This document shows, in pieces, positions 1-12,072 of a stretch of DNA of 64,000 nt. The stretch's first letter is position 1. Each line of letters begins with the position of its first letter. The position numbers were made by a program, and so were the translations under genes. Below the pieces are notes generated by a model. The model saw nothing but the letters and a program-made list of their open reading frames with translations, was not told where the DNA came from and ran no database searches. The DNA lies in assembly GCA_033296885.1 (NCBI GenBank), contig MU863964.1:62001-126000 (forward strand). The letters are read 5' to 3'. This DNA comes from Triangularia verruculosa. Lineage: Eukaryota; Ascomycota; Sordariomycetes; Sordariales; Podosporaceae.

Positions 1-325
1 GTTAACCACCCCTTTTTGGTCGAGTCGGTTACATACTCGCCCATGTCTATGATTTTGTTCTTTTCGTTAATAACCTATCTAACAGGAAGGGGTCAGAATA
101 GAAAAGGGGTAAAGTACGTCTCTCAAAAGCAGGCATGGCCAAGATTCCACTGAACATCCCCTGGTTGTACCCGTACAGCACACCGCCGATACACGCAAAC
201 AGCGCGATCCGAAAGACGCGAAAGTTCTTGATCAGGGCCGAAGGTCCGGACTTGCCCATGAGGGTCTCGCGCTTGTGGAGGGCGGCATCGTAAAATCCGC
301 CTGCGCCGGCGTCGGCTCCGCCCAT
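1..325 (-). CDS. MFS sugar transporter, N-terminal part (gene runs off the left edge)
   Basis: This is the 5' end of a major facilitator superfamily sugar permease, a 12-helix plasma-membrane symporter family. Two exons are visible: 325..118 and 46..1. The intron between them has donor GTACTT and acceptor ATAG. Splicing joins ..MPAFER to HMGEYVTDSTKKGWLT, which restores the usual order of the first transmembrane helix (FACIGGVLYGYNQGMFSG), a short loop, and the GWLT start of helix 2. The N-terminal 30 residues are Gly/Ala-rich and cytosolic. Only about 84 residues of an expected 500-560 lie in the window, so substrate specificity cannot be read. The start is the first ATG, directly after a (CAA)n tract in the leader. 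The family assignment is secure; the transported sugar is unknown. Confidence 0.85.
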
Positions 326-327
326 GT

Positions 328-351
328 TTGTTGTTGTTGTTGTTGTTGTTG
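328..351. repeat. (TTG)8 microsatellite in the MFS leader
   Basis: Eight perfect TTG units start two bases beyond the transporter ATG, so on the coding strand the 5' leader carries (CAA)8 right at the start codon. CAA tracts are unstructured and are common in fungal leaders. Confidence 0.9.
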
Positions 352-3300
352 CTGTTTGCGTCCTTGATTTTCCACTTGCCCAGGGATGGTTGGTAACGCT
401 ATCGTATAAAGTAACCTCACAGGGCTGACCGTCCAGAGGATGCCATGTGGGAAGAAAGAGAAATCAAAAAGAGTAGCAGAGTGGACAGAAAGCGGGGACA
501 GGACCCCCAAAATATATTACTGCTGATGATCTCGTCATGTAGGGGCACCACTCAGTTCCCGCCTCTTTCATCCGCCCACATGGATAAGGTAGATTAGACT
601 TCTCGCCGGGTGGAACGGGAATGCTACCATAGGCACGCACTTCGTCCCCTACTCCCCAACCGCTTGTGCGGTGGGCCAATATTCTTTTCCAATTGCCCGG
701 GAACCGAGCCCCAGAAAGCGAGTTCAGAGTTACCCTCTGTCGTGTCACGTCTGTACATAGCACTTCCCTATCAAGAAGGAGGCAGCAAATACTGGGGCTT
801 GAGGTGCCTATACGCCTATACCTTAAACAGGCGAGAGTAACATTCCCGCGCGAATCAGCACGGCGGAAACCTGCCGTTAGTCATGATCAGCATTCCTTCG
901 AGATGCCTCTCTGCGGATGGTCCGTTGTCAGGATCTAGAGCGGTGGTAATCACGGTAATAAGGTCAGGATCACGGCTGCTGGGATGAGGGGTAAAATCCC
1001 CATGTTTTCCGGAGTAGACACCGACAATGTGACCATATCTTTCTTTCCTTCCCGGATGAATGGGGGCAATGTGGGATCGATAGAGGGATCATTGGCCAGG
1101 TCGGACCATGGCATGTTGTGTGCACTCGGGACCTGGGTCAGACCAAACCACGAGAACAAGAGAATGTGAGGATCAAGGTGAACAGGAATACCATGAGAGC
1201 ACTCGATTCAACCCCTCTAGTGGCCAGTCTGGGAATCCGCAAGACTGTTTTCATGAAGCAAACGCCAGTAAACGAAGCACTTACACCGACATGCTACTGA
1301 CATGTCGTCAACAAAAGAAGCTGCTTCAAGCCACTGCCAAAAAGACATCTTGCCAAGTTCCTCGGCGCAGATCGTCCCTCTCGCTCGCGCGGCAATTGCC
1401 CGTCATACCACCCAGTGCCACAGGAAACAAGCACTTGCGTTGTGTTTAGCCTGAAATGCTTGGCCTGTCTGCTTCAACTTCCGCCGCAAGCCTATTGGAC
1501 GGCCTTGGGGACGAAGAGCTGTCATTCGCTGGGCAAAAGCCCTGGACAATATCGATCGGGCCTTTTATTTCTGTCGGTTATCTTGATCCGACCGTAGACA
1601 GAGCTTCTCTTTCGCTGTGCAGTATTAAAGAGAGAGTTTGCCGTGATGAGTGGCGTCTTTGTGTTTTGTGGGGGAGATGATGACGGATGGCAGCTGTCGT
1701 GCGGGTGGCTTGGTGGCTTAAGGCGCGTTGCCTTGGCGCACTTGGCCTTTCTCTTGTTCTGTCAGCAGCAGTAGCCCCGGTCTTGGGTGTGTTGTTCGGG
1801 GATAACTAACCCGAGAGATAAAAGGCCAGATCGAGATATTCCGCCTTGGATTGTGATGTAAGGTAAACAGGTTCGGCCGAAACCTGACCACATGTTCATG
1901 CTGGAAACACATTTGGGTGTTTACTTTCGACGAAACCAGAAAATAATCGATTCGAAACCCCAGACTATGCCCCTCACCGGCCTCTGAGTTAAATCCTGCC
2001 CTGTGGTGTTGGTGATGCGGGGGTCTATAAAAAGTCGAAACGTCAAAATGAGGGGTAGAACGCAGGTGAAGTCAGAAGAGTGGTGTGAAGGTGCGGCCCC
2101 CAGCCTGAGTAAGCCTGGACTCCCAAGGCTCTTGCGAAGATAGCAAGAAAAACAATTCACCACAGCATCCATGAGTGGCTTTGCGAAAAGAAAGGCTGGA
2201 GATGCTGCAAGTGAAGTCGAAAAATATTCCCGTATTGGGCGAGAAGGCTCGAGTTAAGGCCAATCACGGCCGTCGGGGCTTGGCTATTCTGCATGAGACC
2301 ATGTAGTTAGTCATGAATGAACCATGTTCCAACAGTGCCCAGAGAGGCGAAGCCAGCCTACGTGAGAATTCTGTGTTTAGTCATGGTGTTTACGGGCAGA
2401 GGAGGGAAATGTGACAGTTGTGTGCCGCTCGCCAATGTTTGGAAGTCTGGATGACAGATGTCCAACTTGCAGATGGGCAGCAGCGGCCAGTCTATTTCCG
2501 CTACTAAAATGTCGTCGATATCAGATGGTCCCAGACTGCCGGAGCCGTCCATTCAGATCATGCACGATGTTATGAACCTGAAACAGCGATTGTGATGGTG
2601 CAAGTGCCAGATATATGTCGACCACAAGGCTGACCGCAAGTCACATATGCAAGATGATGCAGTCGCTGGTGACCGAGATTGCTGCCATCCTAGCTGAGAA
2701 CATGTTGCTAGCAAAGTGCCCGGATGAATGAACATCAGTAAAAGTTTTCTGTATCGTAAGTGAATTCCCATGGTCTCAAGTGTTTTCCGGCGCCCGATGC
2801 CGGGCCGGTTGCAAGTGAGGCCGTTCAATCGGCACCTAGCGGCGACCGGTCCGGGTGGATGCCGATGGATTGGGCAATGTTCATTACATGCCTTTCACAT
2901 CCAAATGCTTGGAATAAAGCCGAGTATCGTACGCGATACCGAGTTACATTCTCCTTGTTCCAGAACTGTGAAGCGAATATGTTGGTTCGATGCTGTGATT
3001 ACAGACACGAAAATAAACTCAACTGCCAGCCGGCATCCAGTCCAGTAGGATGGCACTGCGAAAGTGCTGAAGCAGGGACCAAACCAACAAGGTGTGAGCG
3101 GGATTGATCGTATCGCCTGGGCTTATCTTGATAAGATTGCGGCGCAAGCTTCATCACAAGCTTGATTCACGAGACGGACCGTGAAGCAGGAACTGACAAG
3201 ATGGTGTGCACGGCCGGACCCGGGTACACGAGTACAGGTCGCCGGCCGGCTTTCCAAGGGCTTGCGGAAAGCCAAAAAAAGATAGCGGGCCCGAGATCTT

Positions 3301-5250
3301 CCAACGCGTATCTGGTATCACGCGGAAGATTGACAAAGATGGCCGGAAACGCAGCCGAGGTCGTTTGTTGGTCTCGCCTAGGTCAAAAAGTTTCGAAACA
3401 AAAACGTTTACGGCCGGCCGTTCTGTCAGGCCGGGTCATGACTTTGGCCATCCCGTCAACTGCCGTGCTATGCAGGCCGGGGGCAGGTGTATGTCACAAT
3501 AAGACGGGAGGGGAAGACGTGTCTGGGTTGATACTACACCTGTGTTTTGCCTCCTCCTGTTATGCTTGTGCCGCTGGGTTGAGTTGGAAACTATTCCCCG
3601 GAGGCGTTGTAGTTCCCCTTCCCATGGTGCTCGTACACCTTGACGAATCCAAATCCCGGAATTACTCAAATATGAGGTTACATGAATGGTATTCCGGGAG
3701 TTGCCAAAAGATAAGTTGAGATGACGGGAAGGTAAAGAGGTGGCAGAAAAGACTGGGCAGCAGGGGAACTGAGGGCATATGGGATGAGATGATTCAACTT
3801 TGGACTGTTGAATTTGACAAGAATGAAGTGGACGAGTGCGGGATATTCTTACCTTTTGGAATGAGATCTGTGTGCGCTCGGGAAACAGTAAGAGCGTCTT
3901 GGGGGCCGCAACTTCCAAAGCATTGACATCCTGACGGAAGTGGGAAGCTTGGACCCCCAACCTGGAATTCAGGAACGATGGCCGAGTGTCTTAACAGTTC
4001 TGCTGCAGATATAAGTGACAGCCTGATAGCTGACGCTGTGCGCCCCCAATATTACACCTGTCCCTGACTCCCTGTCGATGATGATCGTCCTTGCAGCTTG
4101 TTCCTGCCGCCCACAAGGATTCGAGATCTTGTCCAACCAATAGGGAGCGGAGCAGTGGAGCAGGAGCACGTGCGCCTTCCCAAAATTAGAGCGGAAAGGC
4201 AGGATGCCAGGAACAAGCCCCACTCGTTACCCGCGAGATCGATCTTCCAAGCAATTGACGCGCGCCTCTGTCCGTCCATCTTTCGTCCGTCCTTGAGCTC
4301 ACCAGCCTGCCCGGAGAAAGTAGCCAATCACTTCGTTTCATCTCGCCTGTCGACGGCCGCCAGCACTCCCCAACAGCTCTTCAACAGCTCTCCAACAGCT
4401 GCCACTCTCTCGAGACTGGCTCGGCAGCTGAATTCCACAGTGTCGCAGGTTCCACGTTGGCGCTGCACCCCGCGGCTACCCACCAACTTCACCTGCCAGC
4501 TCTCTTCGCTGCCGGACCGAATTGCATCTCTTCCCCGCGGTTGCTGCTCTGTTGCCTCCGATTGCAACATTGGTACCGAGCGCTACAATTGCACGCTCCG
4601 TGTTAATCTCTTTTACCGCCCTGATCTCGCGAGACGCTCTTTTGCCGCCTGTCGCGCGCCAGAAACTCAATGCCGTTGTTTGCTCATGTTTACTCGGGCA
4701 ACTCAACTCGCGATGGCCTCTTCCTGAGCTGTCCCGATCTGTCGGGCTCCGGGAAATCTGGAAGGGATACTGTTGGGCCTTGTGAGACCAGCCAGCCAGC
4801 CAGTCGCAGAATCGCCCGGCCAGATCTTGATCGCCTGCTCACAAGGCCATCGCCGGCCTCTATCGTCAGGTTCGGTGTCTTCTGTTCACGGGCAGTGTGG
4901 TAGTATCTGTTGGTTTTGGATTGACTTGTTGTTTCTGGCTGATATCCATCTCTCGAGACAGCAATTACGCAGATTACAGACTCGGCGAACAGTTGATGTC
5001 GAGTGCGGCGAGAAGAGGCTTGGTACCATCTGCACGAGGCTGGCGGTAAGCTCCTACGAGCCGCTCTCTGGATGCTGGTACTATTTTTTGCACGCCTGCA
5101 TGTCTTTCCGCTTCCCGCACCCCACAACAGCCGTTCCCGCTTTGGGATGTTCTTCTCACCTTGACTCTCCAAGGTACCTGTGTTCTCGCTGCATTTACGA
5201 GTGCTGGCGAAGTCACGGCACAGTACCGCACCATGTCCTAAGCGAACGGT
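352..5250. other. Long stretch without a convincing gene
   Basis: About 4.9 kb between the divergently oriented transporter and Myb genes. Open frames up to 185-209 codons exist (3162-3719 and 4098-4727, both +). Their translations show no recognisable domain, have biased low-complexity composition, and no splice extension links them to anything. I see no transposon ends or RNA gene. The stretch probably holds the transporter promoter and the distal promoter or leader of the Myb gene, or an unrecognised non-coding transcript. Confidence 0.5.
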
Positions 5251-5279
5251 GAGAGTCTGTTGGGTCCCCATACTTACAC

Positions 5280-6184
5280 ATCACGGTTGCAAGTGTAATC
5301 TCGCGCTCTCTTACCTTCTGTCTTCGTCCCATCTACCCAGCCTGCATTGCCCAGTCTTTGCCTTGCTGCCGCCAGTGGTCGGTGATTTCTTGCTATTGTT
5401 ACCTCATACACAAGCACCCCCTTCTCTTTGCCTACCCCCCTCATGCTCCCCCCCTGTCTAGCCCCCAGGTCCCCTTCGAGTTAACCGCCCTACGAGTACT
5501 TCCGCGTGCTCCACACGGCCTGCTTGGTAGCCGCCCACTCTTCAAACAGACGCCATTTCGAAACCCATCAGCCATTAGCAGAGGCCGCTGGCCGCTCTTC
5601 AAGGTCTTTCAGATACAGATGCTTAGTTTCATCAGTCCAAGCTTTCTTGTCACTATACTGCTCGTTTCAGATCTCCTACCCCGGCCCAGAGCCCTTCTCC
5701 TTTTGGCAACTAAGACCAAAGTCTGGGTCTTATTCTCTCTCAACCTTGTTTCTCCTCCGGTCTCCATCTTGAGCCTGAGATACTATAAGTCGACCGCCTC
5801 TCCTCTTCTCCTCGGCCGGCCTTCTCTAGCCAGTCATTCAGTCCTCGAGCCCTTCGACCCGCCTCACCGCGACCCGAGTTTTTTCTTTCCTCTTTTCTTT
5901 CCTCTCTATTGTCAGTTTCCTCATTGTCAGGTTTCTTACTTTGGTCTCTTTGGTCTCTTTTGGTCTTGAAGATTTTCCTCGCATCGTCTCCTTGTTGTCA
6001 TCATCAAACTGGTTGCCGGCCTACCTTTTCTTGTGAACGACAACAATAACATCACAAACCGACCACGAAGCCCGCCTAATAGGTAATAAATCCCGACCCG
6101 GGCCGAAAGAACTAGATCGCCATCGCCGACTCTTCTCTCACCAATAAGGACCGAGGAGGCGAAAAAAAAAAAAAAGAACATAGC
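5280..6184 (+). promoter_or_regulatory. Pyrimidine-rich promoter/5' leader of the Myb gene
   Basis: From about 5280 the + strand becomes strongly C/T-rich, with runs such as TTTTTCTTTCCTCTTTTC near 5880-5915. It then changes to A-rich sequence, including an unbroken A14 tract at 6163-6176 just before the ATG. CT blocks followed by A-rich leaders are typical of fungal core promoters and transcription starts. The transcription start cannot be fixed from sequence; 5900-5950 is a reasonable guess. Confidence 0.5.
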
Positions 6185-7324
6185 ATGCCCAACTTGACTC
6201 GGGCACCAAGCAGCAACGGCAACACCAATAGCAACACATACTATCAGTACCCCGACGTCACATCCGCACCCGACACAATGTCCTACTACCAACCCACCCG
6301 GCAACTCTCCGGGTTCTACTCGGACCTCACCACCACCACCGCCGGTAACCCCATGATGGCCGCTTCTTACGATCCCTACGCAGTCAACCCCGTCGGCCAC
6401 GCGGTCCCGTCCCTGCAGATCTCCACCCACCACCAGGCACCCCACATGGGCGGGCCAGTAGGAGGCACGCTCCCGACCCAGCACCGCGCTTCTTCCGGAG
6501 CGTGGAACCAGGAAGACGACCGCACTCTGCTCGGCCTGAGGGCCATGGGCAAGAACTGGAATCAGATCCAGCGGGAGGCTTTCCCAGGGAAGACGGGCAA
6601 CGCCTGCAGAAAGAGACACGAGAGGTTGATGGAGAGGAGGGGACAGAACGATTTCGACAACAGGAAGCTGGAGAGGCTGTGCAAGGAGTACATGAGCATG
6701 AGGAAGGAGATTTGGCAGCCTCTGGCGGCGAGGTGTGGGGAGAAGTGGAATGTGGTTGAGATGCAGGTTTGTTTCCCCCCCTTTTCTTTTGCCCATCGCC
6801 CCTTTCATCCCCAGTTTCGCTAACACCGATGGGTAAAGTGCATGTCCAACGGCCTCAAGAACATCCAATCCCACGCCCGCGCCTACGCTCGCCGTGAGCG
6901 CCTCGAGACAGGACAGCCCCTCCCATCCAGCTACGACGATGACATTGGCCTCGACGCCTTGACTCCTATCGACGACGTGGCAGAGCAATCTTATTCCTCC
7001 CCAGAGACCACCGGGTCGACGGGCGCTCATTCCACGCCTGGGGCGGCGAGCAGCAACGGAAGCAGCAATCACAGCATGGGACATCACTACGGGGGCATGC
7101 AATATCAAAGCTATGGGCACCACGCCGGCTACGGACACGGGTACAGCAACAGCGTGTCCAGCACAGGGACAGCGTATGGTGGACAACAGGGCCTGAGCCA
7201 ACAGAGCGGGAACGGGGGGCAAAGTCAGGGTGCGAGTCCGTATATGGGGCATGGGGGGAGGTTGCCTAGTGTAGGGGATATGGGGATCGATGCCATGCTT
7301 AATCGGTCAGGGCAGCAGCAGTAA
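6185..7324 (+). CDS. Myb/SANT-domain transcription regulator
   Basis: Two exons, 6185..6766 and 6839..7324, encode 355 residues. The intron has donor CAG|GTTTGT, a GCTAAC branch and acceptor AAAG; joining gives ..VVEMQ-CMSNGLK. Residues about 105-200 hold a SANT/Myb-like unit: GAWNQEDDRTLLGLRAMGKN, then a second helix with GNACRKRHERL, then a second Trp-rich segment (EIWQPLAARCGEKWNVVEMQ). The spaced Trp residues and the basic recognition-helix region fit DNA binding. The N-terminus (Tyr/Pro/Thr-rich) and C-terminus (Gly/Gln/His/Tyr-rich) are disordered, as in activators. It resembles single-Myb fungal developmental regulators, but I cannot name an ortholog. It is likely nuclear. The start is the first ATG after the A-rich leader. 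The very long upstream region suggests complex regulation. Confidence 0.85.
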
Positions 7325-7689
7325 ACCTTCCCCTTTCGTTTTTTTTCTGGGTAACGGAGTTTGGCGGTTTGGTTGATTCACAAAAAAAGGCGTTCGGGTT
7401 CGGATGGGTTGGATTGGGGGTTCCGGTTCGGGGGTGTTTGGTCGGGTTCGGGGTTTTTTCACTTTTTTTTTATACTTCCTCTACTACCTCTTTTTCTTTC
7501 TTTTTCTTTACATCTCTGGCATGGCGTTGGGTTTCGGATCTTTTGTCTATCCGGATCATCGGAGGTGGGGGGATTTTTCATCTCTTTTTTTTTCTCTTTT
7601 CTGTCTATCAGATACCACCATTCCTTCTTACTGTCACGACAATTTTCCTTTGTGCTATCTACTACTACTTTGATCATGTCATGCTATAG

Positions 7690-7714
7690 AGAAGAAGAAG
7701 AAGAAGAAGAAGAA
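7690..7714. repeat. (GAA)n microsatellite
   Basis: About eight uninterrupted GAA units in the 3' flank of the Myb gene, ending in AAAAGGG. Confidence 0.85.
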
Positions 7715-7984
7715 AAGGGTGACGGGGATAATGGGAGGAAGAGTTGAATGACAAATCCAATGAAAGAATTATGTTTTTTGACCGCTGTGTCTTTTGCCTT
7801 GATGAACGATCTCGTAACGCAGAATCTGGTGATCAATGGTAAGGTGTTTAACTCCGTCTTCTAAAATGGAAGGTTGTGACGGGGGGTTTCGAAGAGGCTG
7901 AGAGCGGCTGAGGAAAGTGTGGTTGGGTGGGTGGGGGTGTGCAGCTAGAAATGCAATGCTTGGGAGAGTAACGACGCACGCAAC

Positions 7985-8004
7985 GGTGGTGGTGGTGGTG
8001 GTGG
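7985..8004. repeat. (GGT)n microsatellite
   Basis: Six to seven GGT units followed by a GC-rich run in the intergenic region between the Myb gene and COX10. Confidence 0.85.
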
Positions 8005-9340
8005 GGCGGCGCAAACGGTTTTGCACGTTGGTACCAGAAGTTCAGATTTGGAAAGTTACATAACAAGATGGAAGTCGCACGAAAAGGGGCCCGATTTGGA
8101 CAAGTTGACTGTTGTGGAAAAGGTGTTGGTTGAAAGGTGCGGCGGTGGCACAATAGGTTGGGTGAGAGAGAGACAGGGGACGGCGGGGAATATACACATA
8201 AAAAGGGGGGGCGTGTGTTTACATTGAGAGATGGGAAGAGAACATTAATTTGTTCCGAGTGTTCGGGGTAGGAAGTACAAAAACTCAGATTCCGATTTGA
8301 AATTTTAAAATTATCCCCAAGGTACCCTGATGTTGACATGAGTGCAATGATGAGAAATCATCATGGTGAATAATATGGCAGAAAAAAAAGGTAGACAGGG
8401 GACCAAGCGAAACGACACAAGTCAGCGTAAGATGGCGGCGGCGGGGGGGTGTGGTGCACACAACGTCCCGACACACCTTTCCGCCCACCGTCCTCACGGG
8501 GAATTCCGCTTTATTCTGCGAGTAATATTCTGGCAGCTTTGTTGAAGGAGGGATTGCAAGATGAGCGGGGATCTGAGAGATCCAACAGGCCGTGACGGCC
8601 GCCAAATTAGGCGTGAGACTGGTCGAGGAAAATCATGGTAGATCCTGTACATTTGTGTGGAGGAAACAGCCCAGCCCTATCAAATGCCTGCGCCAGGAAG
8701 GAGGAGCAACAAGAATCGCGAGGACCGGGATTGGTCCATCACCGACGGATTTTGCGAAGAGGATCTAATCTCGCGGCGCGATAGAACGAACAAAGTTGGT
8801 TAAATCCGGGTTTTGCGAGGAATAATCCTGCTGCTGACCAAAGCGAAGATGACATCATCAAGGTTCCTAGTATTGACGAGGATACTGATCGCAAAAGTAC
8901 CCAAAGCGCACTGCCCTCCCGCACCAACAACAGCTAGTTCAAAGACACAAGATCCAAAGGAAGAGGCAAGAAGATTGAGTTCTTACACATCATCTTCCCT
9001 GCGGCCTACCTTATCCAATCTGTTTCCTGCTTCCTTTCTGACCACGAATGGAGACCCCGCTCACGTCACCAGATCTGACTGTGTAACCCGCACATCTGAC
9101 AACGCGATCATGCAGAGAGTGAAAAAGTCAATATTAGACAACGCCGTGCCCATGCCTTTTTTGGACATAGTGAAGAACATCAAAAGAAAAAAAAATATCA
9201 GGTAATCTTACAATGAAACTCTAGCCACTCCTCGAGGCAATGCAAGTTTCTCGTATGCTTGGGCTAGGTGAGAGGTGAGGGTACCATTCGGGTTTTCCGA
9301 AGACCCAACTCCAAACCCTGGAGCATGTCCGCTCCAATGG

Positions 9341-10840
9341 TTAGTCCTCCTCGTCATAAAACTCATCCAGCTCATCCTCCTCGGGCTCGCCCATGACGCT
9401 CCTCCATACCCTACTCCACATGCCCTTCTTCTGTGCCAGCGCCAGCATCATTACCACAGGCAAATGCCATACACTTGCCCAGAACAGCCCCTTCGCACTT
9501 CCCTTATGCCCCTCATGCCTCCAGAACTTCACAGCCTCCGAAACAAGCCACAGGTTCACTGGCGTGCTGGTAACAGCGAAACTCCACTCTGTCACCCCAG
9601 CCGCGCAAAGTCCGAGGCAAATGGGAATAAACACCAAGCTGTACCTCAGCGCAACTCTGGAATTTCTCGCTGGGTTAGTCCACGCGAGCATCCGTAGCCC
9701 GGCGGCCTTGTATTCCTCCCTGATGCCCCATGAAAGTGGCATAAAATGAGGAAATTGCCAAGCAAATAGGAAACTGGCGAACAACCAGCCTCCCAAGCTC
9801 GAGCCGTCGCTGGCGAAAAGGAGCTCCCTCCATGTCCCATCGGCTGTTGCAGACTCTCCTGCGGCAGCCGCCCAGCCCATGAGAGGTGGGATGCCGCCCA
9901 CAATGGCGCCGACCCAGGTGTTGATCGCCGAGAGTCGCTTTAGTGGGGTATACATGCCAGCGTAGATGACAATGTTGCTTGCTCCCAGGAAGGCCACCGT
10001 GGGGTTGACGCCCCAGTAAAGAGCCAGGGTACCGGCCGCGCCACAGCCGACGGCGAACAGAACCGCAGCTCTGGTGGTTAGTAACCTTCTGACCAAGGGT
10101 CTCGTCCGCGTGCGTGACATCTTGGCGTCCGTGTCGGGCTCGTAGAGCATGTTGAGGGCATTAGCGGCTGCTGAGCAGAGGGCGGTGCCAGTGGTGAGAA
10201 ACATAAGAGTCAATGGTGACAGCGAGGGTGTCGCAGTTGCAGCCGTGGAAAGAAAGGCCGGAACCGGGTACAAAGCGTATGGGACCATAGCTGAGAGTAC
10301 CACCAAGACTGTCAACCGTGGTTTCGAGAGCGATAACAGGGATGACAACTTTCGTCGAAGAGAGTCGGCAGGGTGTCGGGCAGCCGCAGCGGCAAGCATA
10401 GACGAGGCATCCGGTGCCATTGTTGCTGTCGGGGCATCACTAGTCGCAGATGAGCCGCCTGCTCCAGCGCCGGCCAGAGCGGCGGCATTTCGTCTTTCGG
10501 CTTGCCGCCTTCGGTGCGGAAGCAGGGTACTGGTATCGGTCGCATCGGGAGCTGTGGTTGCTATGGTGGAGGCTGTTGGAGCTACGTTGGTGCCATTGAA
10601 TCGAGCCAGCAAGCTGTTTGACACAAAGTAGCCCGCCCGGAGCCTTTGGTGAGGCAATACAGCGGCAGCGGCAGTGGTGGGGGTTATGTTGCGTGGTTGT
10701 GTTGATTTGGTAAAGAACCTCGCGGGGTAGTTCGGGACAGGCCGTTCGGGTTTGAGGAGGGCGCGCTTTGTGCACTGCCAGCACACGCTATTGTCGAAAA
10801 CACCAGACCGGAGTCTGAGACCGGGTATTGGCGGTGGCAT
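9341..10840 (-). CDS. COX10: Protoheme IX farnesyltransferase, mitochondrial
   Basis: An uninterrupted 499-residue protein of the UbiA prenyltransferase family. It transfers a farnesyl group to protoheme IX to give heme O, the first step of heme A synthesis for cytochrome c oxidase, in the inner mitochondrial membrane. The first 60 residues are Arg/Ser/Thr-rich with few acids, as in a mitochondrial presequence. A low-complexity linker follows. The membrane core begins near residue 168 with LLSLSKPRLTVLVVLSAMVP. The Asp-rich prenyl-diphosphate/Mg site is NALNMLYEPDTDAKMSRTRT. The second conserved loop contains FAWQFPHFMPLSW. Several hydrophobic helices are evident. The C-terminus is very acidic (EEDELDEFYDEED). 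Length and motifs match fungal COX10. No introns are needed. The start is the first ATG, giving a complete presequence. Confidence 0.97.
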   Translation of the reverse strand: MPPPIPGLRLRSGVFDNSVCWQCTKRALLKPERPVPNYPARFFTKSTQPRNITPTTAAAAVLPHQRLRAGYFVSNSLLARFNGTNVAPTASTIATTAPDATDTSTLLPHRRRQAERRNAAALAGAGAGGSSATSDAPTATMAPDASSMLAAAAARHPADSLRRKLSSLLSLSKPRLTVLVVLSAMVPYALYPVPAFLSTAATATPSLSPLTLMFLTTGTALCSAAANALNMLYEPDTDAKMSRTRTRPLVRRLLTTRAAVLFAVGCGAAGTLALYWGVNPTVAFLGASNIVIYAGMYTPLKRLSAINTWVGAIVGGIPPLMGWAAAAGESATADGTWRELLFASDGSSLGGWLFASFLFAWQFPHFMPLSWGIREEYKAAGLRMLAWTNPARNSRVALRYSLVFIPICLGLCAAGVTEWSFAVTSTPVNLWLVSEAVKFWRHEGHKGSAKGLFWASVWHLPVVMMLALAQKKGMWSRVWRSVMGEPEEDELDEFYDEED

Positions 10841-12072
10841 GATGGTTCATGTGCCGGCTCGCATCGCCATCGTCGCTGTCAATTGGATCTTGGTGAAACT
10901 CGATCATCAGCTCCTCCAGCTTCAGCATGACTGGTTCGCTAGTATTTTTTGGCCCACGCGCCAAGCGTTGTTGTGGCAGCAGCTGTGGCTGGTGGGAGCT
11001 TGGGCCTCTTCCGGAGCAGGAAACCGACGTCATCTCTATGCTCTCCATCAAAACTCACCAAGACTAATGGATAGTCCGACACCCTTTCTCAGCCTGGCAT
11101 ATAGCCGCGCGCCCGGAAGTAAAAACACCGCGACGTAGTTTGATCCTTCAACGTCGAGTTCAGGAGAGGCGTCTAAAGCTACCAATCGCACTGTAGCTCT
11201 CTCGAAAATGCAGCCAGTCCACGGCAGGAGTCGATTTGCCAGCTAAACAGAAACGGAGCACATACTCTTACAGCGAGACGCGCACAATCATCATCTGCTT
11301 GTAATGCCATCATCATGCCATGATTCCCACAGCTCCGCATAGTTGTTTGTCTGCACGTTGCATTGCCATCACGTCGAAGGCCAACCACGGCCGCTTGTGC
11401 GATATCAACATCCGGTTACTAGGTTGAGCGGATGCGACTCCCGCTCATGGCAAAGGCCTATCATCGTGACCCAAGAGCGATCTCGTGTTACATGGCCAAG
11501 TCTTAGGGTACTGGCAGGCCTTGTCGTACCAATCCCGGCAGTTCGGACCTAGGGTGATGTGAACAAGCTTCCGAGAGCGCGAGCTCGCATTCTGGAACAA
11601 TACAAGTACCGAACGCCGCCAAGTTCGCATTCTTGCCAAGGTGACCATGCTTCGGTAGTCAAGAGCCGTGTCAATTGTCCCGAGATGCAAGTCATTTTTA
11701 GGACTGGATACTGGTCAGCTCCTGGAACTGCGTGCTGCTCTCCGATCGTAACTCCAAACCTCCGGAAGGTGGGTCCGTCTCCGGCCCGCCGATTGTGGGT
11801 CCATCGGAGCGGCATCCGGCACTACCTCTGCAACTTGAACGTCATCACTTCTTCTTGGCGCTAGCCAGCATGTCATGTTCCCCGCTCCTTGGTGCTTTCC
11901 TGTTTATCAGTTTAGACCAGACTAGACATTGCTAGAATTGAAGTAACTATCCTGATTCCTGTCGGAAGCGCTCACCCAGCGTCGCTCTCTAACATATGTT
12001 CCCGTCAATGCTTATTCCGGTCCCACACTTTTCTCCTGACGCCCAGAGTATCCCGACATCCTCAAAACCGAC
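10841..12072. other. Divergent promoter region, COX10 / transaldolase-like gene
   Basis: About 1.2 kb between the divergent starts. Short frames (up to about 130 codons) lack recognisable domains. No RNA gene or repeat was seen. It presumably carries both promoters. Confidence 0.5.

Larger units (their letters stand above)
7325..9340. other. Intergenic region between the converging Myb and COX10 genes
   Basis: About 2 kb forming the two 3' flanks. It contains T-rich sequence (7340-7680), a (GAA)8 tract, a (GGT)n tract and A/G-rich 3'-UTR-like sequence. A 130-codon frame at 8813-9205 (+) has no recognisable domain and is not called. No RNA gene or element ends were seen. Confidence 0.5.

Noticed and set aside
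3162..3719. 185-codon plus-strand frame
   Set aside because: No recognisable motif, overlaps a similar-length minus-strand frame, no family-like blocks.
4098..4727. 209-codon plus-strand frame
   Set aside because: No domain, Arg/Ser/Cys-biased translation typical of a shadow frame; lies in the probable distal leader or promoter of the Myb gene and no splice partner was found.
5936..7252. 438-codon minus-strand frame
   Set aside because: Antisense shadow of the Myb gene; its low-complexity Val/Gly/Leu-rich translation comes from the coding strand's composition.
8813..9205. 130-codon plus-strand frame 3' of COX10
   Set aside because: No motif; probably part of the COX10 3' flank.
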